DNA of 64,000 nt, taken from NCBI RefSeq assembly GCF_024323335.1, contig NC_066585.1, positions 177,199,149-177,263,148 of the forward strand. Direction: 5' to 3'. Positions 21,120 through 31,120 of this stretch are shown piece by piece. Source of the stretch: Lathyrus oleraceus (Eukaryota; Streptophyta; Magnoliopsida; Fabales; Fabaceae). Made by a program: the position numbers and the translations under genes. Positions within the stretch are counted from its first letter, which is position 1. Every line of letters starts with the position of its first letter. The notes under the pieces were generated by a model. The model ran no database searches, was not told the origin of the DNA, and saw nothing but the letters and a program-made list of their open reading frames with translations.

Positions 21120-21720
21120 TGTTCTGGACTGGGCCATGACACTAGGCACGGTGCGGCCCAACGCTCGCCGAGCCCACGTCCGAACGGCCATGTCCAAGCG
21201 ACCGCGAGGTCACGTTAGATGAACGACCGTCCGCCCGAAGAACGTCTCCTCGGCCCCGTAAACACGTGTCGGGCGACGAGCGGGTCCCCCTCGTATGATC
21301 GCCATCCACTTATTGTCAACCCACGTCGCGGGCACCTAAGTTGTGTCGGGCAGAGCCATAACGGCATCTCGCTTACCACGTCACCCAACTCCCCTATATT
21401 ATCTCCTTAGAGATAGGGGCAGTTGGACCAGGGGGCAGACCTTGGTCTAGGTCTTAACGCTTCTTACGCGTCCCCTGGTAGCTCCTCCTTGGGCCTAGTT
21501 AATCCAGCCCATTAGGAGCCTTGGCCCAGCGCTGGGGGCTCAATATAAATACCCCTTTCATGGCAAAGGGGCAGGTATTCTAACTCACACTCTGATAACC
21601 TCATTCTGTACCTTTTCTGACTTAAGCATTGGAGCACCTTGCAGGTACACCCCCCTTTTCATTTCATTATCCGGCCCATTCACCAAGACCTTGGAAGGCC
21701 CTCCTGATCAGGTGAGATCA
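21120..21720 (+). mobile_element. 3' LTR of the Tat element
   Basis: Same length (601 bp) as the 5' LTR, with a single base difference at 21479. The TATA box at 21544-21551 could drive read-through into the AT-rich flank on the right. Confidence 0.95.
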
Positions 21721-21797
21721 ATATTTATTCAATTTTTACCTATACTTGACGTGTGGACGTATTTGTTAATTTTATTTTTTCCTTTGGGAATTATATA

Positions 21798-22072
21798 CTC
21801 CCTCTTTCCTTTTTAAGTGTCATTTTTTTTTACTTTTTACACATATCAAGAAAGCTAATTATTATTGTTATTTTTTAAACAATAATTCTCATTTTACCTA
21901 TAATACCCTTAATTATATTCTACATTCATTTTACTTTTTCTCTCTCTGTAATAATTACATAGGGGTAATTTTGACAAAAATGCATTTAATACTATCTTGA
22001 ATTCTACAAGTGACAATTAAAAAGAAACACAAATTTATCAATAAAGTGACACTTAAAAAGGAACGGAGGGAG
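21798..22072. mobile_element. Stowaway-type MITE (275 bp)
   Basis: Terminal inverted repeats of about 25 bp start CTCCCTC and end GAGGGAG and share the AAGTGTCA / TGACACTT block. TA (or TATA) is duplicated on both sides (21796-21797, 22073-22074), the Tc1/mariner target rule. The interior is AT-rich and non-coding, so it would need a transposase in trans. Confidence 0.88.
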
Positions 22073-22074
22073 TA

Positions 22075-23740
22075 TACGTTAATATAAAACCGCATATAGT
22101 TATTTGCATATAAATAACGGTTGTGCTACATAAAATTATGGAACTGTTAATGGTGGAATATTCAGCAAGATTACACATGGAGAAGAAGAGAGAAAAGAAA
22201 ACTCAACTGAATACAAAGGGTTATTTGTTTTAAATTTTAAAAAAAATGGATTTTTTCTTTGTATTTTTGAAAATGAATTCTACAAAAATGTTTTTTAAAA
22301 TATTATAAGTTTTTCTAAATTTGTTTTTTATAAATAAAAAGATTGAATTGTTCATTGTATAATATAAATATACAATATTGAAGATCAAAACATAATCAAA
22401 ATTATAATTTTTTCAAAAAGTTGTATCTCAAAAATGATTTTTATGAAAAGTTATTTGAAATAGCTTCAAAATTAAGTGATATTTTAAAATTTTGATATCC
22501 AAATTTATTATTTTAATAAAATGATGAAATACCTAAAATAACATTTTAAGAATAACTATTCAAACCAAATTTTTATTTGAAACTTTTATGAAAAGCTTCT
22601 TTGTAAAAAAAATTAACACTAATTAGTTTGTAGGGATTGAAATATGGCTTTGTGATTGTTGTTGCTCTATGTGCTGAGATTTGAGAGGATTGGAAAAAAA
22701 TGCAGAGAGACTGAGAGGTTCAAAATGAGAGTGATAGAGAGATTCAAAGTAAGAGTGATAGAAATATTTAGAACACAATGATTGTGAATCTGATTGTGGA
22801 ATGTGTGAGTGATTGTGAATGATGAGTCCAATGATTGTAGAGTGAGAGTTGAATTTATAGGTGTTGAGTTTGTAACTGATTCAGGTAAAGTTGGGCAAGA
22901 TTTTTTTGTAGTTAGGGCCGCTAACTTTCTATTAAACTTTCAAGTACAAGTTTGTAAACATGATTAACGGGGTGAGGGATTTTGTCAATTGAGTTGAGTT
23001 AGAAGGTGAGTTTGGGTTAGTTATGTTAGCCTCAGGTTTAAGCCAACTCGATGGTTTGAAATGTTAAAAGCAGTTGATTGGAATGAAAGTGTTTTGAATT
23101 TCTGTTAGTAGTAAATCGAATTTGATCAACAAGTTAGCTTGTTAATTGAGATTGAAGCTAGTTTAGATGCAAATAGTTAGTTGCAGTTAGTTGAATTATT
23201 TGGATGAATTATGTTAGCATTCTGTTGTGATGTATTGTGCGTTTGAATTGGATAATTAACTGAATATACTCAAACTGAATTGGGATTTAAAACAAACTAT
23301 TGTTGTTAGTATTCAGATGGAGTGAATTAAATTGGTTTAAATTTATGTAATTGAAAATGTTAGAAAATTTAGAAAGAGTGTTAATTGTTGTTAAATTGCT
23401 AAAAGATGCAGACCTATTATTAACTGTTGCTATGTTATGGAATTAAACTCGAGTTAATTAGTGAAAATGGCTAGTGAATTAACGGTTAATGAGTTGTATT
23501 TTTTAGAATTGATTTGTTTGATTTTGTGCAGAGGAATTGTGATGAAATTTTATTGAAATTGAAATGCTAATAATTAGCTATGAAGGGGTTTGGAATATCA
23601 GTTATGAAATTTGAAATGTTGAACATGTTAGTGTTAGATTGGATTCTCAATGTTATTATACTGTTAGTGATGGATTAGGTTGAAGTTAGTTAAAGTGATG
23701 AAGTTAGGAGGTTTTGAATTAGCTATGCTTGGATAAGGAA
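22075..23740. other. AT-rich region, nothing recognised
   Basis: No ORF with a family signature, no LTR ends, no RNA gene. Around 22690-22830 there are loose repeats of 'GATTGTGAAT' and 'GAGAGTGATAGA' type. It may be old decayed repeat DNA. Confidence 0.5.
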
Positions 23741-24771
23741 GTATGGTTGTTAATATTTGACAGTTGTGTTAATTGATAATTTGATGACTTGTAATAAAAA
23801 TGATCTTTCTTGAATGAAATTATGTGTTGTCCCTTTCAAATTATAGCTTCCCCTCCAAAAATCAAACTTTGAAATTGAAACCTTTGATCTCTTTGGATGA
23901 CAAACCATTATCATCAACATTCTGATGACCTTTAACCTTTTTGAAGTACCAGAGTGATCTTCCATCAGAATCTGGTTTGTCTTCAGAAATTGCTTAATGT
24001 TGTCCAGAGCACTGGTTTATTAACATCAACATTCTGATGAGCTTCACTTCAGAAGCTTGATTGAATTCTTTTGAAGATGCTTCAGAGTTGGTTCCCTTTA
24101 GAAGCATGAATTATGGTTCTCTTTGAAATTTTCTTTCAGAGCTTGATTACCTTTGAAAAACAAATCTTCTTGAAAAGATCTTTCAGAACCTGGTTAAGAA
24201 TTCTTCTCAGAAGCTTGATTGCCAAGTCTGATTACTATAGAAGTTACACTTCCTCAGAGCTTGATGTTGAATTTTCAATTCTTCAGAACTTGATGCCAAG
24301 TTCCCCAAGTTCCAAGTTCAGAGCCTGGTTTTTAATTCCTTGGATTTGATTCTTGGTTTAAATTCTTTCTTAATCATCAGCGTGGAAGTTTTTCGGACTC
24401 AGATAGTAGACCATTTCTTCATAAATTGGTAACTTACATTCTGATCTTTGAAACTTCAAAAGAGCTTCTGATGTTTGAACTTAACACTGCAAAAGCAATT
24501 ACTAAACTATTCTTCGAAGTAGTTATTAGCAGAAACATTAAACAATGTTTGGGTTCTTATTTAGAAATATAGGTATGTCAAAATCAAATTACGGTGCTTC
24601 CCCTTAAATATGTTTCTCCCCCTTTGTCATAAATCAAAAATACATAGACAAAAGAAATAAAAAAATGGAAAGAAACAAACATGATTTTCACTAAGACATG
24701 TGCCAAAAGGCAAAAATGATACAATCAGAAACATAAAAACACTTAAAGCAAAATAAAAACTTTAAAAAATG
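23741..24771 (-). mobile_element. Decayed 3' region of a SIRE-type copia element (element B)
   Basis: The stretch is full of the CAGAAGCTTGA / CTTCAGA motifs common in legume SIRE-type elements. It also holds a polypurine-like GACAAAGGGGGAGA (minus strand, about 24614-24630), similar to that of element A. It follows the env-like ORF end at 24772. No clean LTR start could be placed. Confidence 0.4.
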
Positions 24772-25216
24772 CTAAGGGTTTTGAGGAGGAGGCGGTGGAA
24801 GTCTGGATAGTATCAACTGAAACATCATTTCCTGTCTGTCTAGACGTTCTTTGACCAGAGCATTATCAACTTTCATTTCCTAAATGGTCTTCCGAAGCGC
24901 ATCAGGAATTTCTCCAGAAGATGTTCCAGTAGATTGTTGATGAAGAGAAACTTCAATTTGTTGGTCTTCAGAAACAACCGGATATGCAACAGCTTCTTCC
25001 ATAACACATTATGGATGCCCAAAATCTACCTCAACTTCCTTAATCTCCGGAGCAGGAAGACATAGTGGAGCATTTCTTAACTTCCAGAGTTCCATTAAGG
25101 GAACAAACCCAGAACGGAAGTTTCTTCCAGATAAGGCATATCCAAAGTCCTTTAGCTTAGAGATTTTGGAGTTAATCCACCTTCTATAGACTGAAGGTAG
25201 AGAAAAATAAGAAATT
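24772..25216 (-). pseudogene. C-terminal part of the env-like ORF of copia element B
   Basis: The minus-strand frame ends with a Pro run (LPPPPPQNP) and a TAG at 24772-24774, closely like the end of the env-like ORF of element A (RMPPPPNR). Two in-frame stops (one inside TCCATAATG near 25010, one near 24880) interrupt it. The N-terminal end is cut at 25216, where the LTR of element A begins, so A inserted into this ORF. Function of these proteins is not known; the env-like name refers to position after pol. Confidence 0.65.
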
Positions 25217-25231
25217 GGGGGGGGGGGGGGG

Positions 25232-26263
25232 TGAATTGTTTCTACATATAATAAATTTTTTTGCAAATTAAACACATACGAAAAATAATGTTATCAACAC
25301 AGAAGTTTATCCTTGTTCGCTTGAAATTCAAAGCTACTCCAGTCCATCCGACCAATGTGATTTCGCCTTTACCAAGGACTTAATCCACTAATCTTGAAAG
25401 ATTACAACACATAGCCTCTAAGTAGATAAATATATCTTAGCCCTCTCAAGCTCACAGACTTCACAAGTCACTTGAGGAATATTCAACAAGTAATGAAAAT
25501 TACAGTTATGTGTTTAGTGTTTCTAGGTAAGCAGAAGTTACACAATATAAGAACAGAAATATTTCACACTAGAGCAACAACTCGTGTGAAAGAGAATGAA
25601 CAAGAATAACAGAGATTTGTGATTTGTTTGCGGTATTCTCGTGTGCTTCGTTATCTTGTATGAATGTGATCCATCCTTTATATAGAGATTTGATGAGAAA
25701 ACCGTTAGATGAGGAAATCTTGACAATGATGGACTTTTAATGTCATTAATCTCTTTGTCCTTTCCATAGAAATTTGAGGCGCGTTAATTATCTTCCAAAT
25801 ATAGATTCTTGCCAAAAGCGGAAGACTTCGCAGCTAAGTCTTGGTGAACGTTCTGAGTCAGAGTATGCAGAGCTCATATGTTTCTGTTCAGCGTGTGTAT
25901 CTTCATATAGTTACTGAAAGCTGATTGACTTCAGAGGTTCTTGATGTCTTTCTGATAGTGATTTCTTCATATTGAAAAAATCATCAGATCCTAGCGTGTA
26001 CTGTTTAGATTCAGAGCATCTGATACCTCTTTCTTCGTAGGGCTTTGTGCGCTTCCTTTTCTTCAGAGTCAGAACCTCTGCTTGAATAACTTCTAAATGG
26101 TTATTCTGGACTTACATGTATATCAGATATATGTCTATCTGACCCTTTTTCGATTAGAGTCCTGCACACTTAGATAAATTATATTAGGGTATCAATTTGT
26201 TTCATCCTTTACTATCATCAAAACTTTAGAGATGAATTGTAGACACAGAATCTTGTTCTTACA
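25232..26263 (-). mobile_element. 3' LTR of copia element A (1.03 kb)
   Basis: On the minus strand it starts at 26263 with TGTAAGAACAAG right after a polypurine tract, and ends at 25232 with AACAATTCA. A TATA box (TATATAAA, 25677-25684) is at a suitable distance. A run of 15 G on the + strand (25217-25231) abuts its end. Confidence 0.75.
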
Positions 26264-26277
26264 ATCTCCCCCTTTTT
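26264..26277 (-). other. Polypurine tract of copia element A
   Basis: AAAAAGGGGGAGAT on the minus strand ends directly at the 3' LTR start. A second near-identical tract lies at 26539-26554. Confidence 0.75.
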
Positions 26278-26958
26278 GATGATGACAAAAACCTCAGAGT
26301 GATGATGAAACAATGATACTTCAACAAGGATTTAAAAGTTATCTTAGAGTCAGATGAGTGACGACTCCCCCTGAGATAGATCATAATAAATTTTCAGATG
26401 TTCTTACCAGATCTTCCTTACGTAGCAGCTGGTTTTTACCTTAGATGTTTCCTGCATTGCTTAGAATTTTCATAAGAGATTTTAAATGTGCGTAGTGAAG
26501 CAAGAGGCTTAGATATTATTTCATCAGAGTTGTTTTTATTCTCCCCCTTTTTGTCAGACTCAAAAAGACTTAGCACAAAAAATATAGAAGTCAAAATATA
26601 ATTCATATATGAGAAGGAGAATTACAGATAGGTAGCTAAAGTAGAGAGAAAAACACAGAATACATAGCAGATAAGCAAGTAAGGAAAACAATAAACAAAT
26701 CCTAAGTGCCTAACGGTTTGGAGGCGGAGGCATCCTCTGGAGCAACTGAGTCAGCAGGTTCTGAATGTTGTTGTTGATGGAGTCATGTTGGTCTAGCCTC
26801 ACTCTCACTATTGGTTTCTCCTTCTGTAGCTCTTCCAGAGTCTTCAGGACGAGAGGAGCGAAATCAGAATGAGATTGCTCCCCATGAGTCAGAGCATCAT
26901 TTCTTGCCTTTGCAGCTTCTTCTGCAGCAATGTGTGCTACTTCTTCAGTGATGCTTGT

Positions 26959-28514
26959 CGTGACTATATATAAAATATAGTCTATCGGGTACTTGACTGC
27001 AAGTGCACAGTCCAGTCGCTTTAGTTTTAAAAGATATCGATCCCACAGGGACCTATGGTCAAACTAGTGTTACTAACGCCACTATGTTTAGCTAAGGGAA
27101 TGATTAGTAGAAGTTCGGGGGGCAAAATAGTAAATCTAAGGGAAATTTAGTTTTAAGAAAGAATTGATGGAAGGAATCAGTATGCAACGCATTAATTGTT
27201 AGGGATTCGATAAGTCACCGGTGAATAGTTTAAATGCCAAATATCTCTCAGTAGAAAATATTTATTTAAAAGGCTTTATCTCACACTCTCGTGATTGTTG
27301 ATTTGGCCTATAGCTTTAAGTCAGAATGTACGCTCTCGCTGTCCCATTTGAAGTTAAAATTACTTTTTGAAAATAAATAAGTTCTAATTGTTTTTAAAGT
27401 GCTCTCGCTGTTTTTAAACTCAATGCCTAATTTTTACTATCCAGCTCGAGCCTCACGCTCTCGCGATTGTTGGTTCTCACCTTAGTTAATTTCCCACTCT
27501 CGTAGCAAAACCGTATTAAATAGCTTCTCACGCTTTTGTGATAAAGTTAATTAAATTTAAAAAAAAACCTCGGCCTAAAAGATTGTTTGAGAAAAAGAGT
27601 TTTCACCGATTATTATTAAATCTCATCTAATTAAATTGTTACATACCGATACCGGTAATTTAGCCGGACATGTTAAATAAAGCAAACACAGAGCATGAAT
27701 AGATTAACATTGTGGCAGACATAATTATAACAATAACAAGGCAATAATAATGATTTAATAAAAACCTGGTAATTAAAGTAACAGAGTAGGCGAGTCTTGG
27801 AGTACTTGAGCAGTCCTCCACAAGTCGGTAGGATTCTGCTTCTTCAATACAATTGTTTACTAAATTAAATAAAATGTAGTAGTTCCCCATTGTAGGAAAC
27901 TACTACTATGGCTAACTAGAAAACGGAAAGGAAAGGAGAAAAAGGAAATTATAAAAAGAATGGCGAATGAACTAAGGCAACGGAAACAAAGTTGCTGAAA
28001 AGAAAAATAACTAAAAAGCTAGAATGTTATAAAAAAAATCAATTGCAGAGCGTAAGTGTAGATGTCCCAATTTTCCAACTTTGGTCCTTTATATAATGCC
28101 TTGGTAGGTCCTGGCGGTTGAGAAAATTAAGGAAGACTCGTTGAATGAGGGGGATTCAAGCTGTTGGAGAGAATTTAGGCACGTTTGGGTGTCTCTGATT
28201 GACTGTTTCACAGCGTAAAACTTGGCTGTGTGACGTTCGTCATGGGCCTGTGACGTCGTGACGGTCGTCATGAAGCTTGTGACGGTCGTCACATCAGCAA
28301 ATTCTGCATTCTGGTTTTTTGCTTTTTCCTGTGCTTTCTCATCTGTTTCTTCTTCTTTTTCTTCCTTTTCTTCATTTTGCTCATTAATGCTTGGAGATTT
28401 AAATACCTGCAAAAACAACTCGAATACTTGCGGAATAATCAGAATATTAATTAAAATGGTATGATCTTTGAGTGTAAATCAAGGCAAATATCTGATGTAT
28501 TTTCGCGTTATCAT
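26959..28514 (-). mobile_element. 1.55-kb insertion in the env-like ORF, family not recognised
   Basis: The env-like coding sequence stops at 28515 and resumes at about 26958; the DNA between has no relation to it. On the minus strand it begins TGATAACGCGAAAATACATC and carries a TATA box (TATATAAA, 28088-28095). Near its other end lies a conserved-looking TATCGATCCCACAGGGAC (+, 27036-27053). It has no long ORF. It looks like an LTR or a short non-autonomous LTR-type element. I see no clear target-site duplication. Confidence 0.6.
28230..28292. repeat. Repeated GC-rich palindromic motif GTGACGGTCGTCAC
   Basis: Three or four copies or near-copies of GTGACG(G/T)TCGTCA lie at 28230-28242, 28250-28270 and 28279-28292, inside the 1.55-kb insertion and about 150 bp upstream of its TATA box in plus-coordinate terms. 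Each is self-complementary. Confidence 0.8.
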
Positions 28515-31120
28515 TCAGCATTAGCATTTGCTTCAGCAGCAGCTTCAACAGCAACCTTCTTTGTAGCTTCTCTTGCTCTTTTCTCTTCTTCCTGATGAGC
28601 CTTCTCTTCTACTTCTTTTCTGGCCTTCTCTTCTGCCTCTTTGCCCAGACGTGCTTGCATCCTTTCTCCATCTTCTTTGATGAAATCTTTTCGGACTTGT
28701 TCAGAGAGGCCTTTCAGCTTGAAAGCCTCAAAATTCATCCATTTGATCACTCTATTCTAGTGAATCCTCACTGCAGAGGGATCGTCACTGATACCAGAGT
28801 TCTCAGATAATGATCTGATCTTCTCCACTGAAGACTCAACAAATAAGGTTATTGCTTCTTCCAAGATGGGGAGGGTAGGTTCTAGTTCAGAGATAGGAGA
28901 TGTAGGTGCTGGTGGTGAAGGGGTTGTTTCAATGGGAGGTTCAGAGTTATGGATGATGGGGTTTTCAGAGGGAGTTTCGATGGGTGGTTCAGATGGAGGT
29001 TTTGGTGGTTATTCAGAGGGTGACGGAATGTTAGTTTCTGGTTCAGGTTAGTTGTGTATGGAGAGGGCACGAACCTGAAGTTGATCCAGAGTGGGAGATT
29101 GGGGTTTAGATGTCTCTGAGTCAGAGGAGATGGTGTAATAAGGTGGAGATGAAGATGTTGAAGAAGGTTGTGATATGGGTTCATTGAACATTTCAACTTC
29201 AGATATGGGCAAGGTTGTGGTGGTTAGATTGAATTTTTGAAGAGAGGGTGATGGTGGGTTAGAGGTAGGTGTTTCAGAGGGTTTGATGGTGGAGGGTGAA
29301 GGTTTAGAGTGTGTATATATTGGTGATGTTTGAGGAAGGGAAGAAGCAAGTTACCTTAATTGAAAAGATGGAGAGTTAGGAGGCAGAAACTTACTTGGAG
29401 ATTCGGAGGAGGAGATCAGAGGGACAGAAGGTCTTGATACAGAAGGTTCATCCATCTTTGCTCTCTTAGCCCATCTTCGACTTCTCAGAAGGCTCCCGTT
29501 GTCTCTTCATAAAATTTGACAGATGCTCAGGTAGCCAGTCCACAGAGAAATCTGAGATATCCACTCCTTTGTTGGTCAGATCCTGCAGATAGTGCGTAAC
29601 AACCTCTGGACGATTAATCTTTGAGAAGAGTAGATGCTATTGGGTATTTTCCTCTGATCTTTCAAGGCTTCCCAGGAGGTGTCCAACGAAGTCTTGACTA
29701 GAATCTTCTCAATTACCCCCATGCTCTTCAGATTTATTGAGTTCAGAGGCCTCCCAGTGTCAACAGTTACATCCTTCATCAGATTGTGGTGAATCAGATG
29801 ATCCACCAAGCCGCTCTCTATCAGAATATTAGATATTAGCCTTCCCAAAGGGATGTAAGTTATGGGTTTCATGTTGTTCTTGGTGTCCCTTATAGAATCC
29901 CTCAGGTACTTGAAAAGCAGCGCTGGCAGGTTCAGCTTGAGCCCTTTGTGGAGGCAGTAGAGGATACACTTCTGGTTCGTGTTTATATAGTCTAAAGAGT
30001 TGGATGCTGGATGGTGATGAATAGTCCCCAGAATGATCTTCAGTCAGACTCTGAGGTTCTGGTGAAGTTCCTTATTCTTGGATGAATTACCCTTAGCGTT
30101 CTGCTTGAAAATTGTTGGGGCAATTTCCTGGGACATATATTTTTCCCTAGGGTTAATGTTGTAAATCCTTCTTCCCCCTGTCTTCTCCGTGTTCAGAAGG
30201 GTAGCGATTGACTTCTCCGTGATGACGATATTCACCCCCAGAACATAAGACACAATATAGTGGTCGTCTGAATCTGCAAAATGCCAAAATTCCTTGACTA
30301 GATATGTGTATATGGGACCATAGAGCCTTTGAAAGTAGTTTTCCCACCCTGATTTCTGAGTTCTTTAGTGAGGCCTGTCCCATTTCTTTTCATATTCTTA
30401 AAATCAACCAAGGATTCACACAGTACTTCAAGCTTATCAAACAGAGTGGCAAGGTTGTTATGGGGTTCACGATCCAAAATATGGGGTTCTTTGTAGATGG
30501 AGTGGAGATAACACCAGTTGTTGCAGTGGTTTGTTGGGAAGAATTTGGAGGTTGTTCCGTTGATTCCATTTGTTGTGAGTAGTTGTACACTATTTATTGT
30601 TGGGAATCCATGAAGAAGATGAAGTTGTTGAAGAGTGTTGAAGAACATTAAGGATGCTTGAGAGAGAGAGAGAGAGAGGTTTGTGTAGGATGTGAGTGGA
30701 AAGTGTGAAAGTCTGAAGTGTGGTAACTGTAAATACATAAGAAAGGCATGCAAAATGACAACGTTAGATGGAAAAGGAACAATTAAATTTAATGATGACA
30801 CATAAAAAGAGTTGACACGCTAGGGAAGAAATTGATTACAGCTAATGATGGATGTCTAATCCATAAACCGGCATACTGCTCGAGGAGATCTCAAGGGTCT
30901 GTCTCTTGATTTATGCTAGACAGGTGCTAGAAGATCCAAAGTCAGACGCGAGAGAAACCACGTGTTGATCTATCTGATCTTCAGGAATACCAAGAGATTG
31001 GATCCTAAGGATATCTAATTCAGATGACTTCTAACTAGTAGAAATATCATAGTCAGATCCAAACATCAGTTGTTATGTTCAGAGCCTTATTTTGCCATTT
31101 CAGATAAGCACACGTTTGAT

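Larger units (their letters stand above)
11454..21720 (+). mobile_element. Near-complete Ty3/gypsy retrotransposon of the Tat lineage (10.27 kb)
   Basis: Two 601-bp LTRs (11454-12054, 21120-21720) flank a PBS, gag-pol on the + strand, a large minus-strand spliced gene and a polypurine tract. The second, archaeal-type RNase H domain in pol, the absence of a chromodomain and the extra antisense gene place it in the Tat lineage, outside Ogre. Aligning the LTRs by eye shows one difference (C at 11813, T at 21479), so insertion is recent. No matching target-site duplication is seen at the two flanks. Pol has one frameshift. Confidence 0.92.
26710..30569 (-). pseudogene. env-like ORF of copia element A, broken and interrupted
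   Basis: The frame opens with MESTEQPP at about 30569, soon shifts, and continues through LVKEFWHF-like and SYVLGVNIVITEKSIATLL blocks (about 30150-30260), PITYIPLGRLIS (about 29830-29870), a Pro/Ser-rich region (29200-28880) and a Glu/Lys/Ala-rich coiled-coil segment (28750-28511). It resumes at about 26958 after an insertion and ends in RMPPPPNR with TAG at 26710-26712. Several frameshifts and stops make it a pseudogene. Such ORFs lie after pol in SIRE-type elements; an envelope role has never been shown as far as I know. Confidence 0.7.
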
